Part shown: piece by piece, positions 1-5,282 of the stretch
How the letters are laid out: each line of letters starts with the position of its first letter
Numbering within the stretch: the first letter of the stretch is position 1
Origin: Nitrospirota bacterium
GTDB lineage: Bacteria; Patescibacteriota; Gracilibacteria; UBA1369; LOWO2-01-FULL-3
Assembly (NCBI GenBank): GCA_011682355.1
Contig: JAACEU010000029.1
Coordinates: 1 to 6,608, forward strand
Direction: 5' to 3'
Length of the DNA: 6,608 bases
Notes under the pieces: generated by a model
The model's database searches: none
What the model saw: only the letters and a program-made list of their open reading frames with translations
What the model was told of the DNA's origin: nothing
Program-made: the position numbers and the translations under genes

Positions 1-27
1 TCCGGCTGGTGTTCCTAAGTCTCCCAT
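1..27 (-). CDS. Possible start of a gene running off the left edge
   Basis: An ATG on the minus strand at 27-25 opens nine codons (MGDLGTPAG) that stay open to the window edge. Upstream is very AT-rich. A weak sigma70-like pair can be drawn: TTCAAT, a 17-base spacer, then TATAAC at 42-37. That would give an almost leaderless transcript. No Shine-Dalgarno sequence is visible. The peptide is too short to recognise. It could equally be a chance reading frame. If real, it lies in the same orientation as the small gene before it (stop at 91-93). Confidence 0.3.
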
Positions 28-61
28 AAAATTGTGGTTATATTGTTATATATATGTATAT

Positions 62-81
62 TGAACCAGATTATTGGTTTT
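62..81. terminator. Weak hairpin downstream of the small Cys protein gene
   Basis: AACCAG (64-69) and TTGGTT (74-79) form a 6-bp stem, counting one G-U pair, around the loop ATTA. It starts about 11 bases past the stop of the minus-strand gene. On the minus strand it is not followed by a T-run; on the plus strand a short TTTTT overlaps its 3' arm. It may end transcription in either direction, but it is weak and could be chance in such AT-rich sequence. Confidence 0.25.
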
Positions 82-90
82 TAAACAATG

Positions 91-411
91 TTATAGTGCC
101 TCTATTTCTTCCCAAAGTTCTAAAGTGCCTTCCAAACTCTTTCTACATTGTTGGCATGTGTGAGAAATACCTATAAGTCCTTCTCTTTCTGACCGAATTT
201 CGGCCATTTTTTTTGGAGTGACATTTTCAAAAAGGTAGCTTCCTAGCATTCCTTTTGTGTCTAAATATCCTACATCTTGGGGACAATCTGCGTCTTTATG
301 ACTTGATAAACCTTTTATATGCCACCAGACTGTTTGCCCTTCATTGAGAGATGGATTAGGGATTTGATCGCATTCTTTGTTCTCGGATGTACAGTGGTTT
401 TCGTTGCCCAT
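91..411 (-). CDS. Small Cys-containing hypothetical protein
   Basis: I do not recognise this 106-residue protein. It has five cysteines: Cys7 and Cys14 near the N-terminus, Cys43, and a CQQC pair at 86-89. Several histidines (His6, His31, His38, His84) lie close by, so a zinc-binding fold is plausible but unproven. It is acidic overall, has no signal peptide or membrane segment, and its C-terminal part (about 66-106) looks helical and charged. The ATG at 411-409 is preferred because a sigma70-like promoter lies just upstream (437-464) with a predicted leader of about 19 bases. There is no Shine-Dalgarno sequence. The gene is divergent from the crotonase-family gene and may share its control region. 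The stop is TAA. That it is a gene rests on the promoter, length and normal-looking composition; no homology could be tested. Confidence 0.6.
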   Translation of the reverse strand: MGNENHCTSENKECDQIPNPSLNEGQTVWWHIKGLSSHKDADCPQDVGYLDTKGMLGSYLFENVTPKKMAEIRSEREGLIGISHTCQQCRKSLEGTLELWEEIEAL

Positions 412-436
412 GTGAGTTTTTTTAATAGGGCGGTGT

Positions 437-464
437 AGTATACAGATTTTATCTTTTTTGAAAA
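437..464 (-). promoter_or_regulatory. Predicted sigma70-like promoter of the small Cys protein gene
   Basis: On the minus strand, TTTTCA (464-459) is followed by a 16-base spacer and TATACT (442-437). The -10 box matches consensus at 5 of 6 positions and the -35 at 4 of 6. The predicted start of transcription is near 430, giving a leader of about 19 bases before the ATG at 411. Confidence 0.4.
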
Positions 465-475
465 GTATTACCTTG

Positions 476-506
476 GTACTCCGTTGTGGGTGTGCGGATG
501 GAGTGC
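476..506. promoter_or_regulatory. Inverted repeat between two divergent promoters
   Basis: GTACTCC (476-482) and GGAGTGC (500-506) form a 7-bp inverted repeat with one G-T pair and a 17-base spacer. It lies between the -35 boxes of the two divergent predicted promoters, where a shared operator could sit. One such repeat in about 150 bases may be chance. Confidence 0.25.
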
Positions 507-507
507 T

Positions 508-536
508 TTGACAAAGTTTTGATTTATGTATATATT
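508..536 (+). promoter_or_regulatory. Predicted sigma70-like promoter of the crotonase-family gene
   Basis: A perfect -35 box, TTGACA (508-513), is followed by exactly 17 bases and TATATT (531-536), a 5-of-6 match to the -10 consensus. Transcription would start near 543, about 15 bases before the ATG at 558. This position argues that the upstream in-frame ATG at 486 is not the start, because it would precede the promoter. Confidence 0.65.
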
Positions 537-557
537 TTTGACCTTGTAAAAATCATT

Positions 558-1367
558 ATGTCTGAATTAGATACAGCCCAAATCAGTGAGGATCTAGTAA
601 ATCTTGAAGTTGAAGAAATCGAAAATGGGAAAAAGGTTGCTACAATTATTTTTAATGATCATGACCGAAGAAATGCGATGACGGAAGATATGGCCGTGAG
701 ATTTAGAGTAGTGGTTGAGGAATTGAGAAGTATAAAACCTGATGTGATTATTGTGACTGGAGCAGGAAGTGCTTTTTCAGCAGGAGGAGATCTGCAAATG
801 ATTGAGAAGAAACAATCTCAACCCTATGAGCAAAATCGAGACGAGATGTTCGAATTTTATAACTCTTTCTTGGCTGTCTTAGATTTAGATGTTCCTGTAA
901 TTGCAGCAGTTAATGGAGCGGCGATTGGAGCCGGTTTGTGTTTTGCAAGTGTTGCAGATGTACGTTTGGTTGCTGAAGGTGAAAAGAAAAATTTAGGTTT
1001 TTCTTTTTCGAAACTTGGATTAACGCCTGGAATGGGAGGAACTGTTTTTGTTCCTTTGAGGATCGGTGAAGAGAAAGCTCAATTGATGTTTGAAACAGGA
1101 GATAATATTACCCCAATTGAAGCTTGCGAGGCTGGAATGTTTGATGAAGTTGTTAAATTGGAGGAATTGAGAGAGAGGACTAGGGAAATTGCTATTCGTA
1201 TTGCGTTTTTTTCTGAGGAAGCCGAGGAAATTCTTTCAAAAAGAATTGATAAACAGGTTTTACGTGATGGATTGGTAAAAGAATCAGAGGGACAAGGAGC
1301 TAGTTTTTTAACAGAAGAACACAGAAGCAAATATCGGACTTTTGTTGAAGGGTTGTCTAGAAAATAG
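558..1367 (+). CDS. Enoyl-CoA hydratase/isomerase (crotonase) family protein
   Basis: This 269-residue protein is the usual length for a crotonase-fold enzyme, a cytosolic family acting on acyl-CoA thioesters. The two backbone oxyanion-hole motifs are clear: SAFSAGGDL at 71-79 and NGAAIGAGL at 119-127, followed by the family's ADVRL (133-137) and LGLTPGMGG (153-161). The two catalytic glutamates of true enoyl-CoA hydratases are not where expected: by eye the equivalent positions are Cys128 and Phe150. Hydratase activity is therefore doubtful, and isomerase, hydrolase or another crotonase reaction remains open. The C-terminal 60 residues are helical, as in the trimerisation region of the family. 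The start at 558 is preferred over the in-frame ATG at 486, because a strong promoter lies between them and the extra residues look like translated non-coding DNA. No Shine-Dalgarno is seen. The gene stands alone, convergent with tRNA-Arg. No other fatty-acid gene is nearby. Confidence 0.9.
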   Translation: MSELDTAQISEDLVNLEVEEIENGKKVATIIFNDHDRRNAMTEDMAVRFRVVVEELRSIKPDVIIVTGAGSAFSAGGDLQMIEKKQSQPYEQNRDEMFEFYNSFLAVLDLDVPVIAAVNGAAIGAGLCFASVADVRLVAEGEKKNLGFSFSKLGLTPGMGGTVFVPLRIGEEKAQLMFETGDNITPIEACEAGMFDEVVKLEELRERTREIAIRIAFFSEEAEEILSKRIDKQVLRDGLVKESEGQGASFLTEEHRSKYRTFVEGLSRK

Positions 1368-1376
1368 TGTTTTTTT

Positions 1377-1451
1377 TGGTACGCCCGGAGGGAATCGAAC
1401 CCCCATAACTGGTTCCGAAGACCAGGGTTTTATCCGTTAAACTACGGGCGC
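1377..1451 (-). tRNA. tRNA-Arg (anticodon UCG), CCA encoded
   Basis: The minus strand folds into a full cloverleaf. The acceptor stem is GCGCCCG paired with CGGGCGT, with a G-U first pair. The D stem is GTTT/AAAC around a loop containing GG. The anticodon stem is CTGGT/ACCAG with loop CTTCGGA, which places TCG at 34-36. The variable loop is short (TTATG), and the T arm is GGGGG-TTCGATT-CCCTC. The discriminator is A, and CCA is encoded at 1379-1377. Anticodon UCG reads the Arg codon CGA and possibly other CGN codons. The 5' end overlaps the end of the HNH gene by 10 bases, so the two are probably co-transcribed. The 3' end lies 9 bases from the stop codon of the convergent crotonase gene. Confidence 0.95.
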
Positions 1452-1885
1452 TTGTTTAGTTTGTACCAATCAAATTTTTTAGCTGTTTTTCTTCTGTGGC
1501 AGTTTGCGCATCTTACTTCACACTTTTCAATTTCTTTTTTAATTGTACTTAGTGGATAGTTATGTCCTAAAAATACTGATACGCTTTCTAATTTTTCTTC
1601 CTCTGGTTTGTGGTCAAATTCTAGTACTACCGGGTCGGTTTCTCCACAGTCGATGCAAGGGTGCTGTGTTAAATATTCGAATATATATTCCTGACTTATT
1701 TTTCGTTGTTTTCTGTTTCTTATGCCAGCTTTTTTGAGGTAATACTTTCTATTCTTGTTGTAATGATTTCTGACCTCAAGTCTTGTACAAAGCTTGCACG
1801 CTTTTTGTCTGATTCCTTTAGATTTGTTTTTGAAATTAAAATCTTCTAAGGTCTTTTCTTTTTTGCATCTACTACACTTTTTCAT
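1442..1885 (-). CDS. HNH endonuclease family protein with N-terminal zinc finger
   Basis: This 147-residue protein has two metal-binding parts. The N-terminal one has paired cysteines at C4-x2-C7 and C30-x2-C33. The C-terminal one is an HNH module: C77-x2-C80, then EFDHKP with Asp91-His92, then C126-ANCH with Asn128 and His130. The middle (about 35-65) is rich in Lys, Arg and Asn, consistent with DNA binding. HNH proteins of this kind cut or nick DNA and are frequent in phages and mobile elements, but the target cannot be told from sequence. A predicted leaderless promoter places the transcription start on the A of its ATG. Its last codons and TAG stop lie within the 5' part of tRNA-Arg; the stop is formed by tRNA bases U8-A9-G10. 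The gene looks more AT-rich by eye than SecDF, which hints at acquisition. A host regulatory or repair nuclease is the alternative. Confidence 0.85.
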   Translation of the reverse strand: MKKCSRCKKEKTLEDFNFKNKSKGIRQKACKLCTRLEVRNHYNKNRKYYLKKAGIRNRKQRKISQEYIFEYLTQHPCIDCGETDPVVLEFDHKPEEEKLESVSVFLGHNYPLSTIKKEIEKCEVRCANCHRRKTAKKFDWYKLNKRP

Positions 1886-1903
1886 GGATTAAATATATCC
1901 ATG
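1883..1903. repeat. Inverted repeat spanning the HNH -10 box and start codon
   Basis: CATGGAT (1883-1889) and ATCCATG (1897-1903) are perfect 7-bp inverted arms around TAAATAT. The arms flank and partly cover the predicted -10 box (1892-1897), and one arm includes the start codon of the HNH gene. A protein bound here would block transcription. The repeat is short and AT-rich, so chance is possible. Confidence 0.4.
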
Positions 1904-1920
1904 TCTGACTTCGAAGTCAA
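1892..1920 (-). promoter_or_regulatory. Predicted leaderless promoter of the HNH gene
   Basis: On the minus strand, TTGACT (1920-1915) is followed by exactly 17 bases and TATATT (1897-1892). Both boxes match consensus at 5 of 6 positions. Six bases then separate the -10 box from the ATG at 1885, so transcription is predicted to begin at the A of the start codon. No Shine-Dalgarno is present, which fits a leaderless mRNA. The -35 box overlaps a perfect 14-base palindrome (1906-1919). Confidence 0.6.
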
Positions 1921-1936
1921 TTACAACTCCGAAGTC
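1907..1936 (-). terminator. Strong stem-loop just after the SecDF stop codon
   Basis: Read on the minus strand, GACTTCGGAGTT (1936-1925) pairs with GACTTCGAAGTC (1918-1907) over 12 base pairs, two of them G-U, around the 6-base loop GTAATT. The G-U pairs exist only in the minus-strand RNA and become A-C mismatches on the plus strand, which suggests an RNA structure of the SecDF transcript. It begins 11 bases after the stop. No T-run follows, so 3'-end stabilisation or partial termination is more likely than a classic intrinsic terminator. The downstream arm is itself a palindrome, TGACTTCGAAGTCA at 1906-1919, which could also act as an operator for the HNH gene. Confidence 0.5.
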
Positions 1937-1947
1937 TCGTTTGTGAT

Positions 1948-4900
1948 TTATTCTGTTTCGTGGCTTGCTTGTATTTCCTTTCTTTTAGCCCATTTATTCC
2001 ATTTTAGCAAGATTGGGCTCGCTGTAAATATTGATGAATATGTACCGATGAATGTTCCCAAAGTGAGTGCTAGTACGAAGTAGAAAATTGATGGGCTTCC
2101 CCAGATCAATACTGCGATTAGTACTACTAATGTGGATACTGATGTGTTTAATGATCTTCGTAGTGTTTGGTTGAGTGATTTGTTGACTGTTTCTCCTACG
2201 CTTTCGTGGCTTTCTGAGTGGATTAGATTTTCTCTGATTCTGTCGAAGATCACGATCGTGTCATTTACGGAATAACCAAATACGGTGAGTAAGGCGGTGA
2301 TGAATAGTGCATCGAGTTCTACATTGAGGAATGCACCCAAGACTGCGAATACTCCGGTTACTATTATTACATCGTGCAATAATGCTATGATTGCTGTGAC
2401 ACCGAATCTCCATGGATTAACTTCTTTTGGGATTTTTCTGAATGCGAATCCAATGTAGACGATTATCATTAATAGCGCGAATGCTATGGCGATTATCGCT
2501 TTGTGAAGTAATGTTTTTCCGATTGTTGGACCGATAGTTGTAAATCTTGGTTCTGTGAAACTTGGCAGTCTATCTTGCATTTCCGCGAGTAATTGGTCGT
2601 GGGATTCGGAAGTTAAGTACTTCGTTTTTACAATGTAGTTGCTTTCTCCCGATTCCAGGATGATGATGTTTGTAAGATCAACCGTTGTGTCTACGTTTTC
2701 GGAGAGGACAGGGGTGTCCAGGCTGGATTCAGCTGGAGTTTCTGTGGCTTCCAGTTCGGTTGTTATTTCCGGTCTGCTATTAATTTCCCCTTCAATATCT
2801 ACCAAAGTATCAGCCAGCATTTCTTTTTGTACCGGTTCTGAGAACTGGAATTCAAGAAGCGTCCCCCCTTTGAAATCAATTCCGAGTTTCAATCCAAATA
2901 CAAACATTGAAACGATTGAGGCGGCAACCAAAATTCCTGAGATTGATAACCAGATTTTTGATTTGGCGATGAATTTGAAATGTGATTCTTTTTTGTGTGG
3001 ATTTGCTCCGAATACTTTGATGTTTTGAGCAATTTTCTTTCCGATGAATCCCGCAAGTAGAGTTTTTGTGACTGTAATTGCGGTGAACATTGAAACCAAA
3101 ATACCTGCGGCAAGGTTGAATGCGAATCCTTTGATGATTGAAGATCCAAAGTAGAAGAGAATTGCACATGTTAGCAATGTAGAGAAATTTGAATCTCTGA
3201 TTGCGCTCCAGGCTCTGTTGAATCCGTCATTAAGTGCCGCGCCGTATGATTTTCCTTCTTTTAATTCTTCTTTAAATCTTTCGAAAATTAGGATGTTTGC
3301 GTCAACGGCCATACCTATTGAAAGGATGATACCTGCTACACCTGCGAGTGTGAGGACAACTCCCGTTTTCAATAAATAGGTCAGGAAGAAGAATCCGATA
3401 CAACTTAATATAAAGGACAGCATTTTTTCCCAACCGGAATCTTTGTTGTTAACAATTTTTACTATTAAGAATATGAATACGATCAATGCCAGCACAAGTG
3501 CTATTCCCAAATGTAATTGGGATTTGATCAAGAAGATCAGCAATGCCGCATAAACTCCAAGTGCGAGGTCTGCGATGAGTCCTGCAAGTCTGTAGTTGAA
3601 GACCATAAACACCATTACCAGTATCAGACCTATGAGTCCTGCAAATAGGCTTGTGTTGAGTGCTTCTTGTCCGAGTGTTGCTCCAATTGTGTATTCTCCC
3701 GTTAGGATAATTGGAGCTGGAATTGCACCGGTGTTTAGGTCACGCGCTAGGTTTTTTGCTTCTTCGCTAGTGAAATCTCCGTTGATTTGTGCGCTTCCCG
3801 AAGTGATTGCTTCGTTTACTCTCGGTGCGGAAACCAACTGTCCTCCAACAAATATTGCAACTTGCTTGTTAACATTTCTTTCAGTGATTTCTCCGAATAG
3901 TTTTGCTCCTTCGTCATTGAATTGGATGAGTACGTATGGTTGGAAATAGTTGTCGACTTGTACATCGGCATGTACGAAATGTTTACCGGTAAGTCCTGTT
4001 TCTTTCCATGGATCCGGAAGAGTGGAGTAAGTGATTGTTTCGTATTGGTATTTAGTGTAGGGAACATTCGTTTCGATTCGGTTGGCCTTTATCAAATGGT
4101 AACCGAATTTTGTTTTTATGATTTCGCTGAGATCTCCCGGGTTCTCGAAATCCATGGTCGCTTGTTCAAAATCGTATACGTAGCTTCCGTCACCTGTGAT
4201 TGGTGCCGTAAGGGCTCCACCATCAGCACTGTTTGCTTTGTCTTCAGAATTTTCTTTTGCAACTGTGGCAAAGTCTGCTCCGTTTTCGATTTTGTTCTCC
4301 AGTTCTTTGATGATGTCATATGCTTCGTCTTCTGTTCGGATGATTGAAGCGTCTGCAGATTCCAAACCTGCCCATGTGATTAGGATGTGGCTTGCGTATA
4401 CCTCTTTTTCGTTTTTGATCTCTTCTTTTGTGTCTGACAATTTTGCCATTGTAAGTCCTGTTTCTTCGACGGTGTTGCCGGATTCATCGATGGTGTAAGT
4501 TCCACCTGATTCTACTAATTCTGCTGTGTAATCTCCGACTTCAAAATTCAGTATTGTGCTTTTGATACTCTCCGGGATTTCGTCCTCAAATATATAGTTC
4601 GATTTTTTGTATGTGACTTGTCCGGGAAAGGCTTGTTGTTCTTCCAATCCTACTAATGAAAATTCTTCTCCGGCATTGATTTTGTTTAATGCTTGGAGTG
4701 CGTTTTCTTTGATTTTCTCCTTTTCTTGTGGGTCGAGGGTGTCTTTTCTTTCTTTGAATTCCAGTTGAATTGTTTTTCCTACTGTTGCTTTTGCTTTTTC
4801 CAGACTTACCAGTTTCTTTTCATCGTCAGTTAATTCACCTACGTTTTTATTTTCACCCAGATAAGTGTCTACGTCTTCTTGTGTGATTGCTGCAGTTTCG

Positions 4901-5235
4901 GCCAATTCTACCGTGATGTGGTATTCGTCGGCGATTTCAGATACATAAATGTTTGGTTCTGCGACACCTAATCCGTTTACACGTTTTTCAATTACGTTGA
5001 GTACGCCGTCTATGATGTCTTGTTGGTCTTCATCAGGTACTTTCCTTAGGTCAATTTTGTAGTCCAATTGCGATCCACCTTGGAGATCGAGCCCCAGATG
5101 AATTTTGTTATTCGTAAAGGAATCCGGAGCAAATGGAAGAATAGATTTTTGAGTTTCTGCCGGAAGGTCGAAAAACCCTAAAACTAAGGCCGCGACAATA
5201 ATTAGCAGTATTTTCCATGATATGAATTTTTTCAT
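1948..5235 (-). CDS. secDF: Fused SecD-SecF translocase with embedded parvulin domain
   Basis: This 1095-residue membrane protein joins SecD and SecF, the proton-driven accessory subunits that help pull proteins through SecYEG. SecD half: TM1 at about 8-23, LGLDLQGG motif at 47-54, P1 start to the LEF motif (158-160), a large insertion at about 166-413, then the rest of P1 from LTGKHF (415) through DEGAKLF and SAPRVNEAI to GAIPAPI (503-509). TM segments follow, with GMAVDANILIFER at 641-653. SecF half: TM at about 760-782, GIDFKGGT (785-792), an acidic spacer at about 823-856, HDVIIVTG (954-961) and the long FGYSVNDTIVIFDRIREN motif (986-1003). The insertion carries a parvulin domain (278-388), and an extra hydrophobic hairpin lies at about 573-622. 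Usual SecDF fusions are roughly 740-860 residues, so this one is unusually long. It starts 47 bases after the cupin gene and is probably co-transcribed with it. No Shine-Dalgarno is seen. Confidence 0.97.
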   Translation of the reverse strand: MKKFISWKILLIIVAALVLGFFDLPAETQKSILPFAPDSFTNNKIHLGLDLQGGSQLDYKIDLRKVPDEDQQDIIDGVLNVIEKRVNGLGVAEPNIYVSEIADEYHITVELAETAAITQEDVDTYLGENKNVGELTDDEKKLVSLEKAKATVGKTIQLEFKERKDTLDPQEKEKIKENALQALNKINAGEEFSLVGLEEQQAFPGQVTYKKSNYIFEDEIPESIKSTILNFEVGDYTAELVESGGTYTIDESGNTVEETGLTMAKLSDTKEEIKNEKEVYASHILITWAGLESADASIIRTEDEAYDIIKELENKIENGADFATVAKENSEDKANSADGGALTAPITGDGSYVYDFEQATMDFENPGDLSEIIKTKFGYHLIKANRIETNVPYTKYQYETITYSTLPDPWKETGLTGKHFVHADVQVDNYFQPYVLIQFNDEGAKLFGEITERNVNKQVAIFVGGQLVSAPRVNEAITSGSAQINGDFTSEEAKNLARDLNTGAIPAPIILTGEYTIGATLGQEALNTSLFAGLIGLILVMVFMVFNYRLAGLIADLALGVYAALLIFLIKSQLHLGIALVLALIVFIFLIVKIVNNKDSGWEKMLSFILSCIGFFFLTYLLKTGVVLTLAGVAGIILSIGMAVDANILIFERFKEELKEGKSYGAALNDGFNRAWSAIRDSNFSTLLTCAILFYFGSSIIKGFAFNLAAGILVSMFTAITVTKTLLAGFIGKKIAQNIKVFGANPHKKESHFKFIAKSKIWLSISGILVAASIVSMFVFGLKLGIDFKGGTLLEFQFSEPVQKEMLADTLVDIEGEINSRPEITTELEATETPAESSLDTPVLSENVDTTVDLTNIIILESGESNYIVKTKYLTSESHDQLLAEMQDRLPSFTEPRFTTIGPTIGKTLLHKAIIAIAFALLMIIVYIGFAFRKIPKEVNPWRFGVTAIIALLHDVIIVTGVFAVLGAFLNVELDALFITALLTVFGYSVNDTIVIFDRIRENLIHSESHESVGETVNKSLNQTLRRSLNTSVSTLVVLIAVLIWGSPSIFYFVLALTLGTFIGTYSSIFTASPILLKWNKWAKRKEIQASHETE
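2668..2829 (-). other. Acidic Thr/Glu/Pro-rich spacer in the SecF periplasmic domain
   Basis: SecDF residues about 803-856 follow the SecF GIDFKGGT motif. From about 823 on they are rich in Glu, Thr, Ser, Asp and Pro, and they contain no predicted core fold. This lies within P4, the first extracytoplasmic domain of SecF, and looks like a disordered insertion. The P4 sequence resumes at about NIIILESGESNYIVKTKY (856-873). Confidence 0.5.
3370..3519 (-). other. Extra hydrophobic hairpin in the SecD membrane domain
   Basis: Between SecD TM3 (ending near LLIFLI, 565-570) and the conserved VLTLAGVAGIILSIGMAVDAN block (627-647), ordinary SecD proteins have only a short loop. Here there are about 50 residues forming two more hydrophobic segments (about 575-597 and 605-622), separated by a polar turn NNKDSGWEK (596-604). 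An even number of added segments leaves the topology of the remaining SecD and SecF parts unchanged. Confidence 0.6.
4072..4404 (-). other. Parvulin (PpiC-type) peptidyl-prolyl isomerase domain within SecDF
   Basis: SecDF residues 278-388 match the parvulin pattern from end to end: EVYASHILI with the conserved His283, GADFATVAKENSED (319-332), GGAL (339-342), the F..A...F...GDLSE segment (355-371), and TKFGYHLIKA (375-384) with His380. The positions normally lining the proline pocket (His283, Asp332, Met361, Phe363, His380) look retained, so isomerase activity is plausible. The domain sits in the extracytoplasmic P1 region, where PrsA- or SurA-like foldases normally act as separate proteins. 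Confidence 0.85.
4432..4722 (-). other. Degenerate parvulin-like unit preceding the parvulin domain
   Basis: SecDF residues about 172-268 resemble a parvulin domain that has lost its first strand. A helix leads into NAGEEFSLVGLEEQQ (187-201). Then come FPGQVTYKK (203-211), IPESIKSTILNFEVGDYTAEL (220-240), and a final strand in TMAKLSD (262-268), in the same order as the equivalent parts of the following domain. The ASHIL and FGYH motifs are missing, so it would not be catalytic. Such inactive units often bind substrate in SurA-type chaperones. The assignment rests on pattern by eye. Confidence 0.5.
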
Positions 5236-5251
5236 AGTTTATTTGGTTATG

Positions 5252-5268
5252 TCCCGCCTGTGGTGGGA
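5252..5268. repeat. Short GC-rich palindrome between cupin gene and secDF
   Basis: TCCCGCC (5252-5258) and GGTGGGA (5262-5268) form a 7-bp stem with a TGT loop. The G-T pair is a G-U wobble on the plus strand and an A-C mismatch on the minus strand. It is strikingly GC-rich for this AT-rich spacer and has the look of a REP-type palindromic repeat. There is no T-run on the minus strand, so it is not a standard terminator for the cupin gene. Only one copy is seen in the window. Confidence 0.4.
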
Positions 5269-5282
5269 TGTGGTTATTTTAT

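Noticed and set aside
486..557. In-frame ATG at 486 giving a 24-residue longer crotonase-family protein
   Set aside because: A near-consensus promoter (508-536) lies downstream of this ATG and upstream of the ATG at 558; the added residues do not resemble the family and the shorter product has the usual length.
1368..1380. Run of eight T after the crotonase-family stop as an intrinsic terminator
   Set aside because: No stable hairpin precedes the T-run; the antisense strand of the tRNA gene could fold, but it lies downstream of it.
1442..1885. HNH gene as part of a group I/II intron or an intein
   Set aside because: No intron core or split exon is visible, the tRNA is intact, and the protein has its own promoter, start and stop.
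1901..2083. Small plus-strand reading frame with hydrophobic product
   Set aside because: It is mostly antisense to the conserved end of secDF and starts within the HNH promoter region; it looks like a shadow of the real gene.
3922..4347. 141-codon plus-strand reading frame rich in Phe, Cys and Val
   Set aside because: It is antisense to the insertion of secDF, and the composition is that of a reverse-complement shadow.
3997..4740. Assembly chimera as the source of the parvulin insertion
   Set aside because: The frame is open throughout, SecD motifs resume correctly after it, and base composition looks the same as the flanks; only read mapping could exclude it fully.
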